Shown piece by piece: positions 46,358 to 60,252 of a DNA stretch of 64,000 nt. Positions within the stretch are counted from its first letter, which is position 1; each line of letters starts with the position of its first letter. Origin of the DNA: Theodoxus fluviatilis (lineage: Eukaryota; Mollusca; Gastropoda; Cycloneritida; Neritidae); NCBI GenBank assembly GCA_034096865.1, contig JAWQFJ010028226.1:27501-91500 (forward strand). The letters are read 5' to 3'. The position numbers were made by a program, and so were the translations under genes. The notes under the pieces were generated by a model, which saw nothing but the letters and a program-made list of their open reading frames with translations, did no database searches and had not been told where the DNA came from.

Positions 46358-46873
46358 AGAACAAGCTACTCTGACTGGGTGTCCAGCAGTTGCCCGTCAG
46401 TGCTTTCAATGTGTTAAGCATTCCAAGTGTGGCATGGGATTCAGCTCCCAAGTTGAGCTGTGAAAGTGATCCATAGAGAACTCAATTTTTTTCAGTTTTG
46501 CTTGCCACAGACGTGGGCCTTAGAATTTTACATCCAGTCTCTGGAATGAATGAAAGATGAATTTGTGAGATCTTGGGCCCATCCCAAAATATTACTAAAC
46601 AATCAAACATCATATACTCCATCTCTGGGTAGAATCAATTCTGGCAGTTTAAATCTACCTGATGCTGTCGCAGTGCTTGCGATACGAATTTGTAGTGAAC
46701 TAGTGTGGCTGATCCTGAAAATATGCAAGTATTTCCTGTCTGTAAGAAGGATAATGAACTCATGAAAGAGTGGTTTTAGTGTACAAGTCTCTACTTACTG
46801 TTCCTTGTGCTGTGTAAGAGTTTTTTTTTTGTTTTTTTTTGGGGGGGTGTTTCCCCAGGGAAAATGCATGTTG

Positions 46874-46911
46874 AATAAAGACAAATCTCACACCATGTAG
46901 CATGTTTTATT
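46874..46911. terminator. candidate facing polyadenylation signals
   Basis: AATAAA on the plus strand at 46874-46879 and TTTATT (minus-strand AATAAA) at 46906-46911 face each other 26 bp apart. The plus signal could serve DPM3 (1.7 kb 3' UTR). The minus signal would need a long NCKIPSD 3' UTR or another unseen minus-strand gene. Confidence 0.35.
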
Positions 46912-49900
46912 TTTAGTTACTTTACAACAACTAGTCGAGCATGTGTCATTCAACTCCAGTTGGGTAACCCTGCAAGCACGGTTCCCAGACACACTGAGAC
47001 ATGACAAATGTCCACAACAGAGAGATTGCACATCAATTTAGAGTCTGTCTTCAGACAGAACGCAAAGATCAATTAATTACGGCAAAGTTGGAGAGGTAGA
47101 GAGGAAAAGTACACTTTGATAAGTCGTTGTGCCAAGAATTAGAAACTTATATGATTGCATAATGCTGTATCATGTGCATATTCTTGATTAACAATGTGCT
47201 CCAAACAAGCAGGTTCCAAGTATAAGGTGGCAGCAGCTAGATCAATAGAGCTGTTCTTTGCAAGGTAAAATATGTTTAAAATGTGGATGCAATAGTTAAC
47301 AATCAGAACATCCATTATGATTCCAGATAGAAATTTCTATTGCTCAGCTACACTGCCAAACAGCAGGATAAAAGACTAGCCAAAAATACAGATAGATGCT
47401 CATGGGAAACTGTGTTGCAGCAGATATGTCACGTCTAAGATCAAGCCTCTCCGCAGACTTGATCCAAGGCAGATGCAAGGGGAGATCAAATATGATAAGG
47501 CCTGGAAAGTCTGCACTCAACGTCCAATGCCTGCAAAGTGCATGGATAGATTCTACTCGGGTGACCATCGTTACAATATATATGCTGACACGAAAGGAAT
47601 TTTATAGAAGGCTTCAGTAACAGTGCACAGAGTACAACGTGAAGGCCAAAGCTTTTCACAGCCTTGCTCATCGGCCATACCTCGCCCATACCCCCTCACT
47701 GGGGTATCTTTGGGGCCCACTCTTGTCACTCGGCTCAGTACAACCTCATGCAACGTGTGTGGTTGTTGGGGCCTTCAGACAGCACTGGATCATGATACAT
47801 GTATCGACATGTAATTGAGAATGGAATCATAACCTAGAATAATATTTTTACATCAAATACAAGCAAGATGTTTGTGGAGCACTCACACAGTAGCTCAAGA
47901 TTACGCCCACCTTTTCCAATTTTTTCTGATGCAGACGCTTTATCTTGCAACCGGTATTTTGCAAAAACTGCAGTGAACTCAAAAGAGTTTGTCATCATCC
48001 GTATCATCATCATATTAACGTCCACGCCATCATTATCATCATCATCATCATCATCATATTAATGTCCACGCCATCATCATCATCATCATCATCATCACTT
48101 TTGTCATAGTACTGCCTCTACAAAGGGAAAATCTAGCACAGCACCCATAGAAATTAAATACACCAGTTACATGAAATGTACGCTGATGCAGGCAGGATTC
48201 AAGGTGCCAGTGAGGCAGACGAAGACATGCACAGGAGTTATTCCTGAAAACAGGGAACCGTCCTGCACATCAAAAGTCATTTGGTCTCTTTTGTCCAGTG
48301 GGCAGACTGGGCACAAGCTAATAAACTGACAATGTTCTCTGGTTTCACCTTGATCTGATAGAGCGCACTGCTTTCAGTTTCAGCCAGGAAGGTGTTTTTA
48401 AAAATAGTGATGGTTTGACTGGAAACGAGCAGCCAAAGGCTTTCCCATATTTTAAGACAAAGCAGTAATGCCAAAATGCATGCCTTGCTTTTCTTTGCTT
48501 TTTGTGTGAATGATGTTTCACAAAACACACAGAGGACACGAAAACCACACCCTGGTCCATTAGGGCCACAGAAATAAACCATGTCAACAGCACTTCATCC
48601 CTAATAAGTCCAGATCCCTGGACTGCTGTTGTTGAATGGAAGCGGGACCAAAGAAGGCATTGATCACAAATGCAACCAATGTCCATGATCACTTGTGTTG
48701 CCCTTAGTTCAACTCCAAGGAGATCTTTCTAACATCTCAAAGTTTTCAATATTTCAAAATAATATTTTGTATGGGATTTAGCAGTTTTCAAGGGAATTTG
48801 TTTGAGTGAGGAACATCTGACTGATTATAGTAAAGTAACATCATATTATGGCCTCAGACCTCTTAAACAAAGGAGAGGGAAAATGCTTGTTGAACAACTC
48901 ATTTGTCTATGATTTAAGAAACTTACAGTCATTGCACATTGAACAACGACATCAAAAACATGACAATTCAACGTTACATAACTACTGTACATGTAAAATT
49001 GAAAGTGCTTGTTTCCTGAATTGAGGAATCTAACAAAAAATCTCTCAAGAGACAGACATGTGGTTGTTCTCTTGTTTTTTCCTGATACAAACAGGAACCG
49101 TCTTCACAATTACTTGAACAAAAATTAATACTGTCACATAAGCAAGCATGCATTTTCAAGTCTGGTTTAATAAATTAATGTTATCATTCACTGCAGCAAA
49201 AAAAACTCATTAGTTCACAGTCTTACCTCAAGAATAATGATGAACACACATGAACATGAATGCTTTTCCACTAAAAGCATGAGGAAAACTTTCTGCATGC
49301 ACAGACACACCGCCAGTCCAACGGAAGCGATTGTTAGTTTTCCATCCTTGAAATACAAACACCACAAGCAATCTTCAACAAGTGTGGTTACCACTGCACA
49401 AATAACGTAACTGAAATAAAAACCAAGAATTCTGTCCTTTGTTTTAGGTATCAAAATTTGCTGCGAATAGGAAAACCTTTCAAAATCACATTTCAACGTG
49501 GTTTAAATAAATCAGGTTCTTGCTTAGTGAGGGAGTGTGATAAGAAATGAAGTCGCAGTCTTTTTGAGGATAGACATGTTTCCACATAGAAAGAAGTCCA
49601 GCAGGAATAAGTATTGAGTAAAAACAGTTTGAGGAAAGCTTCAGGTGATAGGTACCTCATATGCCTCAGTTGAGGGCATTCCAAAAAGCTTCCTCGGACC
49701 ATCTTCCAAGCAAGCAACGTCATGCAAAGCAGATTTGGAGTTCAAGCCCTCACTCTTGAGACATGGAATCCCACACTCTCAACTCTAGCGACTCCCAGAC
49801 AGGAAAAACAGAAGATGACAAAATACTTCCAGAGCCTAAATGCAGTGTTATGTTATGGGTGACAGCTAGGTTGTGACATAGAAAGCATGAAGCAGACAAC

Positions 49901-50235
49901 CAGCACACATACGAATGTTCAAGTTGGCAGCATTGATCAGATCTGGAAGCCAGTCAAAGACAAAAGTCTCTAAACCCCACGTCTCCTTCAGATCTTACAT
50001 GAAATCTAAAATGGTAACATAGGATGCATTGCTGCCTCTGCACAGAGGCAACTTCCAGTAAGGTAGACCTGTCTTCAACTACAGGTGCAGGGTCAGAGAC
50101 AACTGCAGGAGGTGCTCATTTCAGTCCCTTACAACTAAAGGCAAATGTGGAGGTTGTGACCTGGACTGGTGGAACTCGTCATGGGACTGAATGCAGCCAG
50201 CAAAGTTCCAAGCTAGCTGGCAGCCAGGGGCTGTA
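46912..50235. other. no gene recognised
   Basis: About 3.3 kb without recognised coding homology. It holds a duplicated (CAT)n segment at 48004-48096, where CATCATATTAATGTCCACGC with flanking CAT runs occurs twice. Confidence 0.4.
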
Positions 50236-50237
50236 AG

Positions 50238-50965
50238 TTGCTGCAATGCACCACTATTTACAAGTGTCTGGGTCAAGCCACTCCTCTTCTTCGGTCTTAC
50301 TGGCCATCTGTAAGTCAAAAAAGTCAGATCATCTCACTCCTCTCTTCCGCTCTATCCACTGGTTGCCCATTAGTGCTAGAGTCCAATACAAGATTGCCTG
50401 TCTTTGCTACCATTACTTCACTGAATCCCTTCCTCAATATCTCTCTAAACCCATGCGCACCTACACACTCGCTAGACAGCTATGCTCTTCCGCAGACACA
50501 GGAATCCTCAGGTTCCCGGAGGACCCTCCAGTAAAAACAAAATTTGGTGAACGCTCTTTCTTTTATCAGGCTCCCTCTATCTGGAATGACCTCCCCGCCT
50601 CTGTTCGTCACTCTACATCTCCCTCGACCTTTCACTCTGCTCTCAAAACTCACCTCTTCTTGAAATCGTTCCCAAATTCTGTTTCTTCATCTTCCTCCCC
50701 TCACTGTTCTCTTTGTACTAGCTTGCCTAAGCCCCCTACCACCCTCCTGCCTCTCCTCCCCCTCTCCCCAGTTTCATGGTTAAGCGGTGACGCTGTACAT
50801 CAGTTTGTCGAATGCCTGAAGTGAATGTCTGACTATGTTATTAAGTTTATTAAGTTACCTTTGATGGGATTGACTGTTATTGTATATTGTAATGGTTGTG
50901 TATGTATGCACCTTGAGAATGTCTTAACTCATGGTAAGGTGCTATATAAATCCACACATTATTAT
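50238..50965 (+). mobile_element. LINE 3' fragment (L2/CR1-like)
   Basis: Plus-strand open frame 50246-50821 with the C-terminal RT blocks SDHLTPLFRSIHWLPISARV, QYKIACLCYHYF, KFGERSFFYQAPSIWNDLPA and FHSALKTHLFLKSF. The 3' tail GTGCTATATAAATCC with ATTATTAT at about 50940-50967 is typical. 5' truncated, but this tail has a long intact frame, so it is relatively young. Confidence 0.88.
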
Positions 50966-50967
50966 TA

Positions 50968-51585
50968 TATACTCTTGGCACATACACACATTTTAGCATT
51001 GGTTGAAATCCGATCTAAACATATACAGCCAGCATAAATCACAACAAATGAGAAAATCTCGCCAGAAAGGAGAAAGGCAAGTATCTTCTCTAAAAAGCTG
51101 ACAACATTACAGTGTGCAATACATAGGCATCAACAGTCAAGCAGCTCACTTATTTTCCAATGTGAAGCAATGCTTTTCTGGCCACTGACGAAACTAAGCA
51201 CCCATTTTCTATCACTCACTTGATCCAACACACTGCTCCGATTTTCCATACTAGTTCAGTTATTATGGAGGTGTGACCTTCTCTCTTAACCATCACATTA
51301 TATAAGACCAATGAAAGCACCCACATTCTTCCCCTAATTCCTTTCCTCTCTCCCCTCCCTCCCTACCTCACTCCCTCCCTCCCTCACCCATCCACTTATC
51401 CACCTACTTAACTGCACACTCTATAACTGACATGCTAATTCAGTCACTACTTCCAGCTGCTTACTCAGTCTTGCACTCATTTCAGTGCTCTCCAAACAAT
51501 GGGTGAGTGTCGGGAGCAGAACCAGCCTCCTATTCACAACACTTTGAACAGAAATGAAAGTGCATTGGGTTTTGCACTCTTCTGG
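50968..51585. other. no recognised feature
   Basis: Unique sequence with a CCCTCCCT-rich stretch at 51350-51390. Confidence 0.4.
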
Positions 51586-51587
51586 TC

Positions 51588-53195
51588 ACTCAGTCCAGTG
51601 ACTGGTCACCCAGTCCAGTGACTAGTCAGCTAATAACAAGTCACCGAGTTCAGTAAAAGGTCACCCAGTCCAGTGACTGGTCACCCAGTCCAGTGACTAG
51701 TCAGCTAATAACAAGTCACCGAGTCCAGTAAAAGGTCACCCAGTCCAGTGACTGGTCACCCAGTCCAGTGACTAGTCAGCTAACAAGTCACCAAGTCCAG
51801 TAAGAGGTCACTCAGTCCAGTGACAAGCTAGTTAGTCCAATGGCAAGTCAGTCAGTCCAGTGATAAGTCAGTCAGTCCAGTGACAAGACAGTCAGTCCAA
51901 TGACAAATCAGTCTGTCCAGTGACTAGTCAGTCCAATGACAAATCAGTCTGTCCAATGACTAGTCAGTCAGTCCAATGACAAGCCAGTCAGTCCAGTGAT
52001 CAGTCAGTCAGTCCAATGACAAATCAGTCTGTCCAGTGACTAGTCAGTCAGTCCAATGACAAGCCAGTTAGTCCTTTCAATGACAAATCAGTATGTCCAG
52101 TGACTAGTCAGTCAGTCCAATGACAAGCCAGTCAGTCCAGTGATCAGTCAATCAGTTCAATGACAAATCAGTCTGTCCAGTGACTAGTCAGTCAGTCCAG
52201 TAACAAGTCAGTCAGTCCAGTGACTAGTCAGTCAGTCCAATGACAAGCCAGTCAGTCCAGTGATCAGTCAATCAGTTCAATGACAAATCAGTCTGTCCAG
52301 TGACTAGTCAGTCAGTCCAGTAACAAGTCAGTCAGTCCAGTGACTAGTCAGTCAGTCCAATGACTAGTCAGTCAGTCCAATGACAAGCCAGTCAGTCCTT
52401 TCAATGACAAATCAGTCTGTCCAATGACTAGTCAGTCAGTCCAGTAACAAGTCAGTCAGTCCAGTGACTAGTCAGTCAGTCCAATGACTAGTCAGTCAGT
52501 CCAATGACAAGCCAGTCAGTCCTTTCAATGACAAATCAGTATGTCCAGTGACTAGTCAGTCAGTCCAATGACAAGCCAGTCAGTCCAGTGATCAGTCAAT
52601 CAGTTCAATGACAAATCAGTCTGCCCAGTGACTAGTCAGTCAGTCCAGTAACAAGTCAGTCAGTCCAGTGACTAGTCAGTCAGTTCAATGACAAGCCAGT
52701 CAGTCCAGTGATCAGTCAGTCAGTTCAATGACAAATCAGTCTGTCCAGTGACTAGTCAGTCAGTCTAGTGGCAAGCTAGTCAGTCCAGTGGCAAGCTAGT
52801 CAGTCCAGTGGTAAGTCAGTCAGTCCAGTGGTAAGTCAGTAAGTCCAGTGGTAAGTAAGTCAGTCCAGTGGCAAGCTAGTCAGTCCAGTGGTAAGTCAGT
52901 CAGTCCAGCGACAAGTCAGTCAGTCCAGTGGCAAGCTAGTCAGTCCAGTGGTAAGTCAGTCAGCCCAGTGACAAGTCAGTCAGTCCAGTGACAAGCTAGT
53001 CAGTCCAGTGGTAAGTCAGTCAGCTCAGTGACAAGTCAGTCAGTCCACTGGCAAGCTAGTCAGTCCAGTGGTAAGTCAGTCAGCCCAGTGACAAGTCAGT
53101 CAGTCCAGTGGCAAGCTAGTCAGTCCAGTGGTAAGTCAGTCAGTCCAGTGACAAGTCAGTCCAATGTCAAGCTAGTCTGTCCAGTGACAGATCAC
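51588..53195. repeat. GTCAGTCCAGTGAC minisatellite, about 20-bp basic unit
   Basis: Left part (51590-51800) has a unit of about 65 bp with GGTCACCCAGTCCAGTGACT; the rest is built on a 20-bp unit (CAGTCAGTCCAGTGACTAGT) arranged in larger repeated blocks of 100-170 bp, for example ATCAGTTCAATGACAAATCA recurring at 52151, 52271, 52601 and 52711. It lies about 0.6 kb downstream of the NCKIPSD stop codon. Confidence 0.95.
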
Positions 53196-53781
53196 TCAAC
53201 TATTCACAAACCCACAAACTATCACATTTTTTTTCTCTTCACATTATTACATTAAGCTTATAATAATAGACTCACTCAATAAATTAAATTATGCAAGATA
53301 GTCATCCAATATATGTTCTCTAAGATGCACAATAAAAAAATGCAGCATTTCACTGTGAAGTTCCACAAGGCAATTGCATCTTGCCATGATTTCCTCAACA
53401 TTGCATCCCACAGTAAACCAGGCAGTCTGGATAACTGATGCTGCTAACATTCACTAAACCTTGGCAGCAAACAAGGATGGGAACTAACTCAACTCTGGCA
53501 GTCCCTCTTCCTCTTCATGGTTTTCAGACTCAACACCAGGCTTTTCATACAAGAAATCATCTCCAGGACATAAGCTGCAAGCAAGGTTCAAAATCACGGT
53601 GGTCTCCATGGCAACAGAATGGCCCATTCATAAATATGGCTGCTTTACCAAGTCAGTAACTGCCCAAAGCCAGCACCTCCAGGAGTAGAACACTCACCGT
53701 GTGGCTTGCCCCATCAAGCATCAACTCTACTTCTAGGACTCAAAATCCTAAGAGTGAAATAAGCAGTGCATGGCATAGGCA

Positions 53782-55421
53782 TCATGCCAAGAACTGGCTG
53801 TGGTCCTGTAGAATCTGGTCAGCAGTCTTCTTGTCCTCCAGGCTGTCAGACTCCTCTCCCTGGATGGCTTGAAGACAGCGTGCCAGCTCCTGCAGACGAT
53901 GCTGGTGCTCAAAGTAGTCAGAGTTCTGCAGCATCAGCTGCACCAGCACTAGATGAGAGGTCCGCACCTGCAGGGAAACACAAAAGTCAGCGGGAATGTT
54001 ATGCACCACTGGTCAGTGCATTTCCTTTTGCTACTTAACAAGTAAGTGATCAACCTTGACTCAGCTGGTGATGTAACTTCACGCCTAGCGATCAAGCAGT
54101 AGAACTTTGAGTGATTAGGATGAGGGAAAGTCTGCAATTGTTTCTTTTACAAATGAAAAAGAAAACCCTGGCCTACATACATATAGATGCATGTACCATA
54201 GATCTCATAAATCAATGAGGGGAAAGCAGTTCACGTACACATATATATCCAATGTCATGCAGAAGTACAGGTACATACTCTCAGGGTTATAGGGCAAAAG
54301 AGGTTACTATTTTGCCAGGGTGCTCTGCCTTGCAATACGACACGCTGTGACTTACTGGGTCTCCGGGCTGCAGGTTCTGGAGCTGGCGCAAGATGATGTC
54401 CACCAGGACAATGGCATCATTGGTGTAGAACAGGCGTGCAGTGGAGGGGTGGCGGCACAGGTCCTGGATCAGCTTCACCACCGAGTTGGGCGGCACTGGG
54501 CGATGCTCGAACATCCGAACTGGGTCATCTGAATAGCAAGGAAGGGAGAGAGCAAGTAGTCAGGTGTACCAAGTTGCCAGCCAAGTAAGCTTTGTTATGC
54601 AATACCTGAAACAATTCTACATGACACACCCACTGCAAGTTACTGCACTGAACATCAATCTGTTCATTTCATAAGATGCAAGAAACAGCCATCACCTTCA
54701 CGCAAAAGGAGCACAGAGCACCACTTTCTCAGCTTGTAAGCAGCACTGAACATCCATCTTCTCTGTTTGCAAGCAGCAATGAACACTTTTCCCCCTGTTT
54801 ATGAGTGTTGGAAAAACACTCAAAGTATCTGTTCATTAACAGAAGAAACCCATCTCTATTCATCAGCAGCAGTCAACACTGACGTACTCTGTTCAGCAGC
54901 AACAGTAAACACTCATCTCTGTTCAAGAACAGCAATGAACACCTACCTCCTCTGTTCATAAGCAGCAGGATTTTCTCAGTGAAGACCTTGGCAGTGGCGC
55001 GGTTGGCCAGGCACTGGGTGAGGGGGGAAAGCTGGCCCGGGGGTGGGGACAGGTGCAGGTTGAAGGCCAGCAGCAGACTGACCAGCATGTCCCCTGCCTC
55101 CTCCTCATGGCCAGGCGTGGGCGGCACCTCCACCAGCTCCAGCACGGCACTCACAAAGCCCTCCTCCAGGTGCTCTGCAGTGCCAGGCAAAATACACTGG
55201 GGCCAGTCGGGGGTTGTTGGAATGAGTGCAGATTGCAAATAAGGCAAAACTAATAACTGACACACAGACTGACAGAAAACTACTGTATAATCATATAACG
55301 TGTCGGAATATCTTAGGCATTCTTAAACACTGGGGATTCCCTAGAAGCATAGAGAAACAAAGCTTTGCATATAATCTTCAAGTATCCTGCTTGTTTACTA
55401 GTTAACCTAAGAGTCAACACA

Positions 55422-55455
<34 letters not shown>

Positions 55456-58400
55456 CACACACACACACACACACACACACATACTAACATGCACACAAAC
55501 ACACACACACACACATACACACACATACACACACACACAGTTGCCCTTGGTTTTTCTGCCTTTCCAACTTGTCACAGACTTGACATTTAACTGTACATGT
55601 AGAGTTGTCTCTGTATACTTCCCTCAAGTAATCCCCCCTTCTCTACACAACTATGAAACAAACAGGCAATCGCTCATGCACACCAGGCATGCAAATACAC
55701 CCACGCTACTCACCTTGCAGGTTTGCAGGAACGACCTCCCCACTGGAGAAAATCATGGTCAGCACTAGCGTCACATAGCACAGGCGGTTGAGATCTGGAA
55801 AAAGATGGAAATGCAAAACTGGATGAAAAGTGTAATACTGTGTGGAGCAGTGGCACGAAACTTCCTACGGAGCGAGGCAGCAGAAGGTCTTCAGAGGAAG
55901 AGCCCCCGTCAGCAAGTGTTTCGGCCCTTTACACTTCCTGACACTCTCAGGGGGAGGGCCACACCAGGTTATAGCTCCAGGTGCCCCTCTGCTGCATTTA
56001 GTTTTGCACGACTTGCGAGCACCATGGGGTATACTGTACCTGCTTCCACTACTGGTGGACAGCAGGGCTCTGTGGTGGGGTGCATATGAACCTACTACAC
56101 GGTAGTAGACAACTAAATGGGAAGTTTGCTACTAAATTGCGAAGTAAGGTGTGCATGAAAGCTGAATACGCATAGTTACCTCCTAAATTGGCCACTAAAC
56201 AACCCAAAATTTAGTGGTGCTCTGTATCAGCACTACACTGCTAAGTAGCCAACTATTTGCAAATTTCAATGGCGGACCTCTCTCTGGTTCTACATTTTAC
56301 ACATCGAATGCAGGTCGATGCATCCACGCTGAAGCATGTGTTACCCGTTGCCATCGGTCATGGCTTATTTCAGAGCTAATTTCCGCCGGAAGGATGACGG
56401 ATGACTGATGACACTTCTCTGAAATAAGCCGTGACCGATGGCAACGGGTAACACATGCTTCAGCGTGGATGCATCGACCTGCATTCGATGTGTAAAATGT
56501 AGGAGCTTTCACCACCTATTGATGCATTCAACATACAGCTTTGATAAATTAATGCTGTGCATGGCTTAGATTTTCTTTGGATGGGTTACTAGTATCCCGA
56601 AATAGAGTGTTTTCTGTGCGAACCGGCAACACGTCCGCCATTGAAATGTGCATGCGCATTAGATGGGATATCCCAAGATAATAATAACTATTCATCTGGG
56701 TCATTATTTCGTTGTGGCGACCAAGTAGCGTCTCATGCACACCTTACTGTCGTAGTTGGGAACAACTCAAAGTTGTGCTAGGTGAAACACAAGAATATCT
56801 CCGAAGACTTCAACAGGTGCAGAACACCGCAGCACGTATAGTGAAACGTCCACCTAGTCGTTCTCACATAACACCCATCCTTCGAGAGCTACACTGGCTG
56901 CCTGTCCACCAACGTATTGTGTTCAAAACACTGTGTCATGTGTTCAAGTGCGTCAATGGTTTGGCCCCGCTGTATCTGGTTGAGCTCCTCAAGACTTATA
57001 AGCCTGTGAGGGATCTCAGATCTTCGGCGCAGTCATTACTCCATGTGCCACGCTACAACACCAAGAGATCTGGGGAGAGAGCATTCTCGTATGCTGGACC
57101 AAAACTCTGGAACGATATCCCAGACAGACTTAGGAAATCTCCTTCAATACAGATTTTCAAGTCACAGCTAAAAACTCTTTTATTCAAAGGGTAAACGTGT
57201 TGAGCGCCTTGAGCATGCCTTTGGGTGTGAGATTGGCGCTATTTAAGAGCCAAAATACATAAATACATACATACAACGAAGTAGACAACTACGACGTAGT
57301 TACCACCTAACATAGTAGGTTCATATGCACCCCATCACTGGTCTCTGCTATTCCTGCTCATCCAGATGCAGACGGATGCCCTCTCAGCCGCCTCTGCCAT
57401 AGCCCTCGCTACCTTTGTGCACCGATGGCTGGAGAGGCCGAACTGTCTGGAAGCATTGTGGATTGTGTGACCTACAAAACCCCTAGCTCCCACCTCAACA
57501 GCAAGGATGGTGGTGCAGATGCCCAAGCTTCTCAGCTGGTTGGCAAGGGGTTCGTACTTCGCCAGCTTAACTTGGTGCCACTCTCCCAACTTGTCTTTTA
57601 TTGGTACAGTCAGCTCCACAAGGACCATTTTTCTGGACTTTGCAGAGTGCAGTACAGTGTCTGGTTGCTGCCCTGTGTCTTTGAGCATACGATAGAACTT
57701 AGAGTCAACATTTTTGCACATCTGTGTGTCTCAAGGAGTGAAGCTTTTCCATATAGTTAAATCATCACTCACTTAGTGGGAAGGGTGAAAGGTTGGGGAC
57801 ATGCTCTATAAGTGATGCATGAGCTTCTGTGATGTAGTGTAAAACAGAGCGATGCTGCAAGCCATCAAACATTTCTACAGTCACAGTAGGTCTTTTGCAA
57901 AGTAGGGCTGTAGGGGTAGAGCTGCAAGACAGTATGACCATGACATGGCACGGTTTTTCTTCATGCATGCAAGTACTAAAGCTAAAGAAAAAAATAGTTG
58001 TTGTTATGGCAACCTGACTGACATGTTGTTATCTGCCAACCCAAAAACGTTTTTTTGATCGTGAAAAAAAGAAGAAAAAAAAGAAAGAGAGAGAGAGAGA
58101 AAAAAGAAGAGAAAGAAATTGACAGTAAACAACAAACTGCATGCTGTTCCAACTTTTTGGCCCTATGAGCACTCAAGGAATCTACTAAAACAGCATTTTC
58201 TATGAAAGAAGTTTGGATTATGTTCAATCTCGCCTGTTCTAAAAAAAAGAGGAAAAAAAAGTTCAGGACGACCTACCAACCATATATAAACACACACACA
58301 CACATATGCCATGTCACCTTAAGCATAAACATTTTGTGTGTGTAGGTCTCATATGAAGGATTTCCACTCACCATCAGCATGTTCTCGGATCTCCCGCGCC

Positions 58401-60218
58401 AGTTCCAGGGGCAGGACAGAGTAGAGGAGGTGCGTGATGACTCCCCGGTCCAGACCACACAGCCCTCCAAACACCTTCAGCAGCAGCAGTCGGATCTTCA
58501 CACGAGTCTCCTGCAAAACCAGCGAGCAACCCGTGACAGTTAGCGACATATCCTACTGTGGGATGGGGGTGAGAATAGGCCCGTTGCATCTCCCTATGCG
58601 ATTCATAAGAGGCAAATAATTAGGGTATTCTTGACTTGGCTTGCTTTTATTCTAACCAGCTCTAAATATTTTTGTGATCAAAGACCTTAGATAGCCTTCA
58701 AAGGCTGATAGGTCATAAAACTCCATCCAACCATAGTGACTCATAGTGATCTCATTTCGGCTCAGGACTACACACTTTTACACATGCAGACATACACAGA
58801 GTAGACAGAGGCAAGCACACACATGCATGCACAGCAGCGGACACAAATCAGCATGCACTCTTGCACGCATTCATGCACCCATATGCAGATGTCTCCTCTG
58901 TGCCACCGTTCTGTTCCCACAAACAGTTTTCCCATCTACTATGGTGATTCTACAGCTACACCTGTCCACTACACATCAAGATTGTCTCCTGATTAGAGTT
59001 GTGTTCCAAAGCAAAGAGTTTTTCCTTTCTTATGAAAAAGAGAGGGTGTGGAAGCCATCCATCACAGAAATGATCCAAATATACAATGTTGACTGCTCTA
59101 GTTGATTCCTCTCGCTACTCAGAGAGCCGCTGAATGAATTCCAATGTACAAATTATGAATCTGCACAATGTCGGTAATATAAAATTTTTCAGTATAAATA
59201 TGTTGATATTCACAGAAAAATGGACACGTGCACAATCTGGTAAGTTGCTTTCTGGGGTGTTATTTCTTGGTCGTGTGTGATCAAATGAAAATTTGAACAA
59301 AGTTGACCATCTTCTCTCTCTTCCATGGTTTGTATTTGAGACCAAGTTGCTGGTCACACAACAACTGCACAGCTCTTGAACTAGTGGGTGAAGAAAATGC
59401 CCTTGTTAGTTTTTCAGGTTGCTTCCATCAGTTTTCACAATACTTACTGGCTTTACAAACCATGTCAAAATGAGCATGTCTCATAGATGTCAACATCCTT
59501 TTCATCTACAATGGATCTGCAAGAACTGCATTACATATGAAATTGAGCAACTAAAAGAAACTAAAAACCTAATCCATAAAATCTGGAGAGAGAAAAAAAG
59601 CCAAACAGATAAAAAGCAAGCGTCTTTACCATTTGGTAGTACAGGACAAGGTTTTGCACTGGCTGGTAGCTGTCTTCCGAAAACATCCTTCGACAGAGTG
59701 AGGGTTTTGCATTTTCCTGAAAAGTCAAGAACAATTTGCAACATTTAGGCTGATGTGATATTGAAGGAAAAAGTACACCCACAGTGTGAAAGCATTCTCT
59801 ACACTGCAGGGATTGAGCTGTTGGGAATACATGTGACATTTTACTACATCTAAAACTTCTGTGGTTGCCACTTGAGGCCCAAGTACTAGAGCTGCCCAAA
59901 AAGGAAAGCACCAAAGCAGTTGTCTGGGCACTCTGTAAAAATATTTGCTTGTACTGAATCTTGTCTGCAGCACACACATGCATGCACACACACACACACA
60001 CATATGAACACACACACACACACACACATTATATGAATACACACACATACACATTGAATACACACACACACACACACTTGCATGCATACACACACACACA
60101 CATACATATGAACACACACACACACACACACAGTATATGAATACACGCACACATACACATTGAAAAAACACACACACACACTTGCATGCATACACACACA
60201 CACACACACACACACATC

Positions 60219-60252
<34 letters not shown>

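Noticed and set aside
49215..49496. 93-codon hydrophobic minus-strand frame
   Set aside because: No recognised homology; composition explained by AT-rich sequence.
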